Positions 14,315 to 26,800 of a stretch of 64,000 nucleotides of DNA are shown here, piece after piece. The notes under the pieces are model-generated. The model made no database searches and was not told the DNA's origin. It saw nothing but the letters and a program-made list of their open reading frames with translations. Within the stretch, counting starts at the first letter, position 1; each line of letters starts with the position of its first letter. The stretch spans positions 12,801,261 to 12,865,260 of the forward strand of contig NC_019866.2 in NCBI RefSeq assembly GCF_002234675.1, given 5' to 3'. The position numbers and the translations under genes are program-made. The stretch is from Oryzias latipes (taxonomy: Eukaryota > Chordata > Actinopteri > Beloniformes > Adrianichthyidae).

Positions 14315-15176
14315 TCAATTCGATTGCACCTTTTATGCAAGTCAAACACAGGTAGCATTTTAATTACAATAACTCATATAAAAGTAGGAGCCTCCATCAG
14401 GAGAGCGTGCAGAGTGTTTACTAAAGCAAATTTTCCTGAAACTTTCCCATTAGTTTTACATAAACTTATGCTTTGACATGGAAGACGAAACCGACAGACG
14501 TGAGAACAAAGACGTTCTGTTGATTGTCAGCATGGGGTGGTCACACAGTGGAGATCAGATCCAGATAGTTCTTGGATTGAAGCTCTGAATACCATCTTTA
14601 AAAACTATTCAAGATGGAGGCAACTCTTTAAAAAAAAAAAAAACACATTTAAACTTATGTTCCTGAGGTCTGCATTGGCCAAAAAAAAAAAAAAAAAAGA
14701 AATCCAGCAGAAAACTCAAACCGTCGGTGTGAAAATGGCCCCAAGAAACACAGGATTTCTCAAACAAGTTTGCCGTTCAGTAGAAACATTAAGAAAAATA
14801 TAATTCAGAAAGTGGTCTGCATTTTCTAAAAATAAAACTAATTGTACAATAATGGCAATTACAATGTTCGCTAAAAGCAAATGTGTACTAGCAATTTAAA
14901 ATAATATAACTGCCTTAATTTGTTATGGCTCCACAAAAAAATGGGGGGAAAAAAATCCCAAAACTTGCAGAAATGCAAAAATAATCAGTCAGCATGTAGT
15001 GAAGGCACTGACAAAAAGCTCAGCGTGTGCTACCACATATCCTTTACTTGCAGGAAAAACTCGCACAATTCTTGGAAACATTTCTAGAATGTGTTTAAAC
15101 AATTTGATGCAACATTAAAAAAAGAAAAAGAAAAATGCAGGACTGGTGCGTGAGAGAGAGCTGCAGTTTGGTCCCT

Positions 15177-17181
15177 TTAACCAAAGGTGGCGCCGCAGTT
15201 GGGACACCTTCTCTGGCGCAGCGCGAAGCAGAAGAGGATGCCCAACGGGAAGAAGAAGATGGCACACAGGATCCCCAAGCAGGTGAAGTCGTCTTCCAAG
15301 ACCCCCACTCTGCAGAGCAAAACAGGAGTTTTATTTTGAAAACCACCTTTGGGTTTCTGGAAGCTGTGACATCACATTCAGATCACTGGAAAGCTGGAAT
15401 TTCCCCTTCTTTATCTTTATTTCTGCTCTGATCACAACACGCAGCCTTTACTTTCATCTCTGAATCAGCAAAACAACGTAAAATCGCTCTTTAGAGTTAA
15501 ACAGTGAAAGCCCTTTTTTTTTTATTAAAAACTGAGGAAAACAACTTAAAGGTGATAACTTTACAGTGCCTCACTTTGAGTTTAAAGGAGTTAAGATTTA
15601 AATCTGCATGACTATGAATGTTAAAGGTCATTTTTGTAACAGACAAAACAGAAGTTGGTTGTAAACAAAGTTCTAACAGCGGTCTCATGACGAGCAGTGT
15701 GAGAAAATCTGCTGATGGCGTCATGAGGGAATTAACCTAAATGGAAACTAGTTTTGTCCAAAAATTAATAATAATAATAATAATAATAATAGTCTCAGAG
15801 GCTAAACATGGTGCATGTGCCCTGATTTTTTCAAAAACCGACCAAACAAATCAAACAGATTTTTTTCGTGTACAGCTGCTTTATCTCTATGTTAATTTGT
15901 AGCTAGTTCTGCTATTTCTGCATAAACCAGAAGTGTCGCGGTTAATCAGTAAGCAGAGTCACCCCACCAACTTCCATATGAAAGCCGCAGACGCTCAGCC
16001 AGAAAAAAAAAAACATCATTTTTTAACTGACGAAAAAATTAACCCCAAACTTGACATGAATGTGACCTTTGCCCCCAAAGGCTCCTGTCACATGTCTGGA
16101 GGATGAAGTCAGCTGACGGGACAGGAAGTTGACGCGCCGCAGAGAAAGTCAACCGAGTCATGCTGGCCTGTCTTATCTTTACTGACAGCTGACGTGGAGG
16201 AGACGTTAACGTCCAGGGAGGGGACGGACGGGTGCTTTGTCCTCACCTGCACGCAGGACAACCTCCCACCACCACTACCGAGGGCTGGATGATGGCGTAG
16301 GTCCCAACGCAGGGCTGCTGGGAAACAGCAGGGCCCATTTGGGCTGACGGGAACGCTGGGGGGGGGAAACAAAGAAGATTATTAGTCACAGAACACAAAT
16401 AAATGCAGTCCTGGGGTCAAATCAATCATATTCAAAAATATATAAATAAACGGAGAGGAGATATGCATCTGCTCTAAAGGGCTTTGACCTGCAGGAAAAA
16501 CTCTGTAAACAAGACATTTCATGAAACTAGAAGAGTTGGGATGTGATGATTTGAAGAGTTAGAGAACCAATGCCTGTGTCACCATATATATATAAAATAA
16601 GATGTCAAGGGTTTTACCGTAGAAAAATTTACAAGTACATGTGTTGTTCATAGACAAAAAGTAGGTCTAATCAACACAAAAATCAGGAGGACATTGGCCT
16701 ACTTTTTGCTGTTAAGTTCCCCAAAAGAAATTTGGAAAGGTCAGCAACTGCAATAAAGTTAGTGAAAGTTTAACCTAAATTCCAACTTATCTAACTGAAC
16801 ATGTTAACCCAGATGAAAGCACTTTTATGAGTATTTTTCTTGTTTTGATTATGTGATTAAGGGCTAAAAAGTTCGAGTCAAAACACGATGTTTTCAAATT
16901 TTCTTTCCGAAAAACGCGGAAGTAGAAACACAGATCAGATTTTACGACTAATTTGGAAACTTTTTCTGGTTTGGTGTGTGATGTAGAAAGAAGGCAAGAA
17001 GAAGAGAACATAAAATAAAAAAAATGTAGTTACCACGGCCATCGGGGAACTGGTAGGGTGGCGGGCCCGCGGCGGGGATGGCTCCGTAGCCGTGCTGCGG
17101 CTGCGGGCCGTATTCATACGCCCCGGGAACTGCGTTGTAGGCGGGAGGTCTGTCCTGAATCAGAGGTTTACTGTCCACCAT
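15177..17181 (-). CDS. bri3: bri3, brain protein I3
   Basis: Small two-segment membrane protein of lysosomes and late endosomes; function poorly defined. Three coding exons on the minus strand: 17034-17181 (start ATG at 17179-17181), 16247-16355 and 15177-15309, giving 129 residues against 125 in human. The proline/tyrosine-rich N terminus ([32 protein letters not shown]) matches human BRI3. The second exon ends with the hydrophobic [11 protein letters not shown] stretch. The third exon encodes a hydrophobic membrane segment ([20 protein letters not shown]) and the closing [11 protein letters not shown], with paired cysteines like a small metal knuckle. All joins keep frame. The acceptor of exon 2 follows a run of nine Cs. 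The gene lies tail to tail with baiap2l1, as in human. Confidence 0.95.
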
Positions 17182-17894
17182 CTCTAGGGACGTAGGGTGT
17201 CCTCAACTCGACTCAGTCTTTTCACAGCGAAAACGGCTCGAAAATCCTTAAACTTCTAAACTCGACGAGCTACACGAAGGCGGCAAACGCACGGGGGCGA
17301 CACAAATAAAGAAAACACGCAGCGCAGAAACGAAACTTTGTCCCTCTCCATGCGCCAACTTAGTCACAAGCGACGCAATAACCTTTGGTTTCCGCTGGCT
17401 GTCCCAAATATAAAGACCGGAATGATGCGAGTTAGGCAGGAAATGTCAACGTAACTTCATTTCCTCCCCTTGAAGTTGGTCCTTCAATACCAAAACAGCA
17501 GCTATGTGTCATAACAGCGCTTTATATTTTAGCTGGAAAGTCAGAAAGGCTTTCCCTTTCTGGCTGATTGTCACAAGAGACGAATCATGTGATGGAGCTG
17601 TGGTGCGCATGCGCGCACTCACGGGTCTTCTTAAAGAGAAAGAGAAAGCATTTTCACACAAACAAGCTGAAGAAACATGTCCCCCTTTTTCTGCCAGATA
17701 ATAGAAGAACATTCAAATCTAGACATCACTTCAATCAATCGAAATTTACTTAAAACAAATCAAACTTAACAAAATGTAGAAATTATGACTCACCAATGTA
17801 AACATGCTAGTATTTTTCAAACATCCTAAAGGAGAATAGGCTTTAATGAAACATGAGTGATGTCAGAAAGGCAAAACTTTGTTCACAAACACTT

Positions 17895-17970
17895 TAGGTC
17901 AGGGGTCAGCACCTCCAGAGCCACAAGTGTCTCTTTTACCCGTCCATTGTGGCTCTCTGGTTAAAGAAAA
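17895..17970 (+). mobile_element. hAT-type transposon end (fragment)
   Basis: The sequence CAGGGGTCAGCACCTCCAGA followed by a 'gagccacaag...gtggctctctgg' stretch resembles the terminal inverted repeat and start of hAT (Charlie-like) elements, which open with CAGGGGTC. The other end is not clear, so only the recognisable terminus is marked. Confidence 0.5.
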
Positions 17971-18552
17971 TAAAAAAATTTTTTTAATGTTTTTACCTGT
18001 AAAGTAAAAAACAAAACAAAAAAAAGTGGCATCAATTTTTCTCATTCATAAACAGTTGAAAGGCAATATGTATCACAAGCTGAAGTAAAACATTGTGACA
18101 GATTTTTGTGTGTTGCATACTGCAGAAAATCAGTCAGTAAGCACCAGATTAAAGTAGATCTATTTTTTTTAAACAAATGTAAGGATGTTAGGTTTGCCTT
18201 ATGGTTAAAATAAACAATAAAGGTCACTGACTTATCTTTGAATTAGTTTTACTTTTTCAATTTTCTGGCAGGGATGCCCCACAATTGGTTAATAAACTGT
18301 ATGGGGTTTTTTTGTGATCAATTCTGACAACAAAATTCACTGCCTTCTACATTTACTGCATTGAGATAATCCTAAAGTAAAATACACCACAGGGTCTTTT
18401 ATTTTGAAAAATAGTCATGTAAGAAAAGTTATGAAATATTTCGTATTTTGAAAAAGGCTCATATCTTTATATTCAAATTCAAGTTAAGTTGTATAGCACT
18501 TTTCCTGCAACAAAGCATCTCAAAGTGCTTCCCTCCATAAAATAGATAATAG

Positions 18553-18669
<117 letters not shown>

Positions 18670-19269
18670 GTAAAATTCTAGATGTTATAAAAGCGTGGAT
18701 TAATAATTCAGCACTGGCCTTTGACAGCCAGATTTTAGTAAGGATATATAAACTATCCTATACTATTTTAGTTATGTATATATATATATATGTACATACA
18801 TACATACATACATACATATATTTATAAACTTTTTCTTTTTTATTTTAAATAAGACTTTTCATAACTTCTTTGTTATTTTCAACCGCATACTTTATTTTGA
18901 AGTTAATGCAGGTGCAAGTTTTTTTTTTCCTTTGGCTTGCAAACATTTGTTTTTATCTTAGTGTTTATGTGGTAAACTAAATTCCACAGGTACTTGCCCA
19001 TCAATGTATTTAACTATGACTGCTGCTCTGTGTTTGTTTTATGAATTTATTGATGTAAATGGACGTTTTTTCCAAAGGATGTTCATTTCTCTCATTGGTT
19101 TCTGTAGTTGTCTTTTAAACATTTGTTTTCAATGCTAATGCTGTGCTCAAAACTACAACCAAACAAGAGACACCTGCCATGCGCTTCAATAATTAATCTG
19201 ACACCGAATGAATATTTAAAATATGTCCTTTGGTTTGCAGCGGTCGGAAAAAAAATCTAAAGAGCTCCA

Positions 19270-19475
19270 CCTTTGACCAATCAGAGGCGGAGATCCCTCA
19301 CTCACGCTGATTTTGAGCCAATCAGGGACGCACTTCCTCCATTTCCTGTTGTGGAGCCGGAGTTGGACGGGGCAAGTCTCTGGTCCAGAATATGAATCAA
19401 ATTCCTTGGTTTGCATGAACGGTTTTCCTTTTTTTTGTTTCCATAAGAGGTGATGTTCGCAGCCGAGCAGCATGC
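19270..19475 (+). promoter_or_regulatory. tecpr1: tecpr1 promoter and first noncoding exon (putative)
   Basis: Two CCAATCAG boxes at 19277-19284 and 19318-19325 are followed by ETS-type TTCC motifs (acttcctccatttcctgttg) and a GC-richer stretch. A good splice donor (CATGC then GTGAGT) follows at 19476. This fits a TATA-less housekeeping promoter with a short noncoding first exon. The transcription start is inferred, not seen. Confidence 0.5.
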
Positions 19476-19646
19476 GTGAGTATAGACCTCCTGTCTTTGA
19501 ACGTTTTTAATTGTTCTCCTGCGGCAGTAAGATGTAAACAGCTTATACAGACTTTACGACAGTGAGCCCGGTCAGTCATTCTGTGTTGCCATGATGCTAG
19601 CATGATCAAATTCATCGACATGTCTGTGTCTTTGAATGTCTTTCAG

Positions 19647-19742
19647 CCTGCGACAGGGAGCCGGCATGTATCGCTTGCTGCACCTGATATCATGACGCGT
19701 TACTTGCTATTTCCTTGACAACAGAGGATCTTAAGTATTCAG
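19647..19742 (+). other. tecpr1: tecpr1 noncoding exon 2 with short uORF (putative)
   Basis: A 96-base segment lies between a good acceptor (tctttcag) and a good donor (ATTCAG then GTACGC). It carries an upstream ATG at 19666 that opens a nine-codon frame closed by TGA at 19693-19695. Called from splice consensus alone, so only moderately supported. Confidence 0.4.
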
Positions 19743-20859
19743 GTACGCTCCCTTTTGACACCAATAGATGTTCTTTACGTGAGTACGTAAACTGCTACGT
19801 CTGTACGTAACGTCTGTTTGGCGTCGTTTTACAACATTTTCATTTACATCCCTAAACCAATTTTCTGTGTTAATTTTGAATAAACTTCTAACTTTTAAAA
19901 GAATAATGTTTTTTTTATGGGAAAGGGATAAATGAAGGCCTAAATGTAACGGAGCACTGTCTGTCTACGATCTGACGGATTAGTGTCAGTCAAGAGAGCA
20001 GCAGTCAAGTTAGCGTAAAAATAAAAAAAACGGATGTTCCGGTTTTAAAAAAAAAGTCAAAATAAAGGAGTCCCCCCCATTCAAATCCAACTTTATTTAT
20101 AAGGTACAACATATTACATGGGGACCTGAATAAATACAAAGTACTTATGTATCAAATCAACACTACTGAACATATTTGTTTTCATTTACCATTTGACAAT
20201 CTGATTTCAAATCCTGATTGAATATGATTTTTTGGGTCGAATTTCAAATTAAAAATAAATTGTGTTGGTTTCTAAAACTGATTTCACATAACTAGAAGTT
20301 TAAACTGCAGAAATTGTGACAAATTCAGTTATTTTGCTTGATAGATTAGAAGATATTTCATAGAAATAGCTTTTTTATGTAAGCACTGTTTAATCCCTTG
20401 ATTGCCCTAAAAACAGTCAAGAGTAATTAAACAAGAAAAAATGCACAATTCTTACTCTATTGTTGACCTCTAATATTAAGTTGAGGCAAATAATATTTCC
20501 TGCATTATTTCCATAATTTTTGGAATTAAATACCTTTTTTATGAGCTTTTTAAACCATGAATTACCTAATGCTACAATTCAATTTAGATTATTTGATATT
20601 TGTGGCTAAAGAATTCAAATAGATTTAAAAAATAATACTAAACTAAATCATTTATGCATAATCTGCAACATTTTACACTTTTTGAACAATAGAAAAATAT
20701 TGTCTAGCATTATTTTTAAAGTATCCCTTTATTATAAACTACCATATTTAAAGCAACTGAATTTTGAATTATCTACATAAAGGTTTCGAAAGTGCCTTAA
20801 ATGTACAACAGTCATCTTTAGAAAATGCTTGCTCTCTAAACCTCTGTTAAAGGACCACC

Positions 20860-23800
20860 ATGCCGATCACTCTGCTGTGGGCCGTGGATGTGTACGGCAG
20901 GGTGTACAGCCTCTCCACAGCCGGCCAGAGCTGGGTGCGCGCTGACGACATGCTGCTGGAGCTGAAGCGGGTCACGGCGGGGAAGGACCGCTGCTGGGGC
21001 ATCGGCTGTGATCATCATGTTTACCTGAATATAATCCCCAGCGAGACCCCCATCCGCTACCGGGAGGAGACCTATGAGAACCAGGTCAGACGCACAAATC
21101 GATGTTGTGCGCAAAAGTGTGTGTTAGTGCCGCTAAAGCCGTGTTGCATGCTTTTAGCGGTGGAACCCTGTGGACGGCTTCACTGATGTGCTGCTCCCCA
21201 CTGACCGCTGGCCGTGGAGCGATGTGACTGGGATGAATCCCCAGCCGCTCCACAGCTTCCAGCTCCCCTCCCGCAGCTGGGAGTGGGAGGGAGACTGGTA
21301 CGTGGATCAGAGCTGTGGGGGGGAACCCAGCCAGACCGGGGTGAGAACAACTCTGGACTCTTTTGTTGTTTGTTCTTCTGTTTTCCTTGTCATTTTATTA
21401 ATCAAATCGAAACCTTTTGGTTGCACACTCTTTTCTCCTCAGGGCTGGGAGTACGCTGTTGATTTCCCAGCAAACTTCTCTCCAGAGAAAAAGTGGAACT
21501 CTTGCGTCCGCCGGAGGCGATGGATCCGTTATAGAAGATATACAGCACAAGGAACCTGGGCGAAAGTCTGTAAAACCTCCCTTCTTCTCACTTTTTGAGA
21601 TTTCCACAGATTTTGGTCAACACTTCTTTTCTGCAGATCCCCCTGGAAAATCCCAGGAAGCCCCCACTGCCACTCTGTGACATCAGCTGTGGAGGATGGG
21701 AGATGAGCGACCAGTCTGGGAGGTATCCTTATCTCTGGGGGGTGACGCAACAAGGACAGGTCAGTTTTTTAGACCCACTACATGGGCTTAGGTGGAACTA
21801 TGTGAAGCTTACGCTACATATTATGTTTTAAGAAACCAAATTCTAAACGTTAAAAACATTATGATATAGAACATTCAGATCACAGGTTAGAATGTGAATA
21901 ATTGAAAAATTTAGTTATTTCCAATAAGGGTTTTAAAGGTGCCTTTTAAAGTATTTTAGAGATTTTATTTTCAAAAAAGTATTGTGTTAAGAACAGAATT
22001 TAACTGCAGGTAGGGATAATTTTCATTTTTGGCCACTAGATGGCAGTGTGACTTCAATCATCACATGGTAAAAGGTTAAAATTGAGGTGTTAGACATGTG
22101 GGAGAATACATTTCTCCGCTTTTTGTAGTTTAATCCACGTGTTTTAATGAAATGAATTCCTCACAAAGCCCCCCATTTGGCCTGCAGGTGTGGTTCAGAG
22201 AGGGCATCCACCCTCGTGTCCCAGAGGGAACCAGCTGGGAAGAAATTGAAGTGCCCAAAGAGGTTGCTCAGTTATCAGCAGGCCCGGGGGACCTTCTGTG
22301 GGCTTTACTGTGGGACGGGAACCTGCTGGTCCGCACCGGCCTGAGCCTGGACAGCCCAACTGGTCAGCATTCAGTGTAACACATTTATTTCCTAAGTATC
22401 TCCCAAATACCCCCGTTTGTCTCCACTTCCATGAGATCGTTTTCTCATAAAACATTTTTAAAATGATGAGTTTTGTGCATTGGTGAGATGAATCTATTCG
22501 TCTTCTGTCAGGGACTTCCTGGGTAGATGTGGAACCGCCGGGGAAAGAGATCGAAGCGCTCCACGTGTCTGTTGGAGTCAGCGTGGTTTGGGTGGTGACT
22601 AAAGACTACAAGGTGAGCAACTCCTCCTCCCGTGTTTGTGCCCTGCAGCCCAGCTGGCTTTATTTTACTCATCTGCTCGGGTGTTTCTAGGTGTGGTTCA
22701 GGCGCGGGGTGAACTCCCACAACCCCTGTGGCTCCGGCTGGATCAGCATCGGCGGGGAGATGATGATGGTGGACGTCGGGCTAAACGATCAGGTTAATGG
22801 CGTTTGGTTGAAGGCATCAGAACACAAACAGGCGCTCAGCTTTTGCTGCTTTGTCACAGGATTTTTTTTCAAACGTCCTCCCCCCATCCTGCCTTCAGAC
22901 TCACACTGCGACTGCCCTGTAACATGAGTAAGGCCTGGCGGCCCAGCCAACGTCCCAGCAGCAGCGACTCCAGCCTTATATATCCGTAAACTGTATTCCC
23001 TGGGGCCTGACATATGGGAGTCTCCCTAATTAGAAGCTGGCCAAGCCGTCGTCATCGTATCCCATATTTCATATTTCACGGTTGCAGTTATTGGAAAGGC
23101 GGCAGGAGCCCCCCTTACCCCGTTTGTCCTTATAAAGTCACAGCTACCTGCGTCCTGTTTCTGCCTCCGATAGTCTTTGAAAACTTTGTCTGAATAGTTT
23201 TTATGTTTCACATTTGCTAGCTGAAAATGATACTCTGTGTGTTGCTCTGCTGCTCCTCCGTCAGGTGTGGGCGGTGGGGGAGGACCGTGGCTTGTATTTT
23301 AGGATGGGTGTGACTCTGTCAGAGCCAAGTGGAAATGGCTGGATTCCCGTGTCTGCACAGTGGGGCAGCAGTAAGGAGGTTATTCCACCCAGGTCTGTCC
23401 TGAATCTCCTGAAACGCACAGATGTTTAGCCCCACTTTTAAAGTTGTGTTCTTGTTCCCAAAGGGAGGATTGTGAGCTGAGCGGCCCGCTGACCGAGGCC
23501 TCTCAAGGCTCAGTGCTCAGCTGCACCGACTCAGACTCAGAGTTTGGACCTACAGACCCTCACAGCCCTGTAGACACCCCAGTCACGGAGGCAGAAGCCT
23601 CCTCTGTAGTCTCATCCCAAGAAGGGAAAGTCTCAGTCTCAGCCTCCCAACAAGATGCCCCGAAAGCTTTCATCCCTGCCAGTGACAGCTTCATCAACAG
23701 CCTGGTCTCTGACCGGGACAGGCCTGTGGTGCAGCCAGCCACTGTCACAGAGGCCCTCCAAGAAGAGGGTGAGGAGCTTCTGCCCCCAGCCCCGGTCCTC

Positions 23801-26800
23801 CCAACGCCTCAAGCTGCAGATGTCCCGTGGATGAATGTAGACCTGGAGGGGGCGGAGGCGGCTCGGAACGCACAGGTGTCGGGACGCTTGTTGAGCGACA
23901 CTCCTGCAGCCATCACCTACGATTTGGGGACTCTGGAGGGCTCGCAACGGGTCGGGGAGGAGGACGGGCCAGTGTGGGCCTGGATCTCCGGCGGAGGCTG
24001 CGACGTGGACGTGGGCTCGCAGATCAGCTGGCTAAGTCCTTCTGGTGAGGAAAAGGAACTAAAGCATCTCCAGCTCCTTTTGTTTCTTCCTCTGGAAATA
24101 TGTGTTTCTCCTCCAGGACCTCTCCCCAGCTCCTTGTCCCTGACTCCGGTCCAGTCGGCAGCCTGGAGCGAGCAGCCTCAGCAAACGGAACCCCGACAGG
24201 AGATCAGCAAGAAACCCCTGGAGAGAAGCAACGTGAGGGTGTTGTGTCGATGGCTCATGCGTGAATCGGAGCCACTTTCTCACGTTCCTTTCTGGTTTTG
24301 TTTCCCAGTCGGTGTGGGTTCGGAAAGGCTCCCTGCGATGGTGGAGAGACTGGAAGCCGCAGCGCTGGCTGGACGTGGGCGTCGCCCTGGAGCAATCCAC
24401 CAGACCTGACGGCAGGAAAGACAGCATTTTCTTTGTTTATTACACACAGTATGATGAGAAAAAGGTGGGTTTTCCTCAGCTTGTCACAAGCAGACGAGTT
24501 CCTATAGCAGCAGGAAGATGAAACATCTTCAACTCCTCGTTTCAGTATCTCCACGTGTTCATACATGAAGTGACGGCGCTGGTGCCGCTGCTACGAGACG
24601 ACCACTTCGCCTTTGCCCTGTACACAGCAGAGAGGACCAAACAGAGGTGGCCTCTGGTCTTGGCGGCCCAAACGGAGCAGGACATGAACAACTGGGTGAG
24701 TCAGAACCACACACTTCTCAGAGTTTGACACTTTGAAGCCGACGTCGCGTCTTTGCTTTGCTGCAGTTGGAGCTGCTGTCCGGCTCCTGCTGCAAGGGTC
24801 GAGGCATCGCAGGACCCCCATCCAGACAGGCTGTGTGGTCCACCACCACAAAGGGAGACCTCATGGTCCACGAGCCGTGCTTCTCCCTGGAAGCCTCCGC
24901 CAACGCCATGCCCTGTGACCTCATGTGAGGCTGACCGAAAGTCCGGCCTTCTGTCCCGTCCGCTGCGCATTTCCGACGTTCTTCTCTGCCTGCATGTGTC
25001 TATCACGCTAACATGTGCTAACAGGCTAACGCTGGGTGCTTTCCGCTGTGTGGTGCTGCAGGTTTTGGCGGCAGGTCCCGGGTCACCTGCGCTGTGTAGA
25101 GTCTAACAGTCTGGGGCTGGTGTGGGGTGTCGGGTGGGACGGCACCGCCTGGGTCTACACCGGACACTGTGGGCCCAATGCGGGTAACACAAGTCCCGGA
25201 GAGAGCTAACACTTCACTTTAGCTTTGACTAAATAGCAAACAACCACAAAACGACACTTGCTGCTGCAGATCTGAGTGCTGCTAGAGCCATTTCTTAGAA
25301 AGATGAAGCAGAAAAGAAGTGCACGCAAACTGCTGGCTGGGAGGACAGGCATGTTTTAAATGTGGACACGGTGGTGACAGGTCCCATGTCAGCAGTTCAA
25401 GTTTCTGCCATCTGTTGCTGCTTTAAAACGCACACATTCACGTGTGTAACTGTAGATTTATGTGCACGCCTGAAGACCCGTCTGTATCCGTTCCTCGCAG
25501 TCGCCCAGACCCATGAGCAATCCGATGTCAGGAGCGTGCACGTGTATGAGAATCAGAGGTGGAACCCCGTGACCGGATACACCGACAAGTAGGACCTTTG
25601 GAAAGCCTTGTTGTGAGTCTCGTTAGGCGATCTGGTCCAGAAAGCTTGATGTGTCTTTTGGCGCCTTCAGAGGACTTCCCACCGACCGGCCCATGTGGAG
25701 CGATGAAGGCGGGCTGAAGGAGTGCACCAAAGCCAACACCACCCCTCCTTCCCCGCAGTGGTCATGGGTAGGTCGATTTCTGCCGGTTCTGTTGGGTTTT
25801 GTGCGCCGCTCTCTGAAGTGGACTCCGATTTAGGTGTCAGAATGGACCGTGGACGACAGAGTCCCTGGCGGGACGGACAAAGAGGGGTGGCAGTACGCGG
25901 CAGACTTCCCCACGTAAGCAGCTCTTTTGAACGCCACAAAGACCCATTTCTGCCCCCGTTTACCCCCCTCTCCATCACACAGGACGTTTCACGGCCACAA
26001 AACTATGAAGGACTTTGTCAGGCGCAGACGATGGACCAGGTACACGCTCGTACGCCTATTCATTTATCCATTTGCCGTTTCTATGGCAACACATCATCTG
26101 TGCTGTTCAGGAAGTGTAAGATCACCGTGAGAGGCCCGTGGAAGCAGGTCCCGCCCATCCGCCTGAGTGACATCTCCATCATGCCCTGTCTGGCCCAGAG
26201 CCGGATGGAGCAGGTCCCTGTGTGGGCCATCAGCGACAAGGGAGATGTGCTGTGTCGGCTGGGGGTGACCCCCCAGAATCCCGCGGTGAGGGGACAAAGT
26301 TCCAACCCGTTGGGCAGCTCCGGGTTCCTGTCGGGAATTTCTCATCTGCCGTGTGTCTGACTTCAGGGCGGCTCCTGGCTCCACGTGGGCACAGACCAAC
26401 CCTTCAAATCCATCTCCATTGGTGGAGCCAACCAGGTGTGGGCCATCGCCAGGGATGGAGCCGTGTTTTACAGGGGATCCGTGTCGCCGCAAAACCCTGC
26501 AGGTCAGAGGTCACAGAGACAGGAAGTCTCTTTAAAGTCCCCCTCCGATCATCTATTGATCTCTTGTAAAAGCCTTTCCAATGATATTGTAATTATGATT
26601 ATTTTGTTTTTGGCCAAAATCAAAAAGACATAGCCCTGTAGAGCAACAGGAGCAACCCCACCCCCTTTCACCTCCCCCTTGCTGAGAACTCTTGAGCAGA
26701 GAGCCTGTGACCCACCTAAATAGGCTCTTTTCAAACAGCATGTTTTGTTGTCTCCCCCTGCAGGAGAATGCTGGTACCACATCCCCTCCCCTCTGAGACA

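Noticed and set aside
23444-24409. A single 321-codon uninterrupted gene
   Set aside because: It spans three tecpr1 exons and the introns between them, which happen to be open in parts; splice signals and human alignment show the true exon edges.
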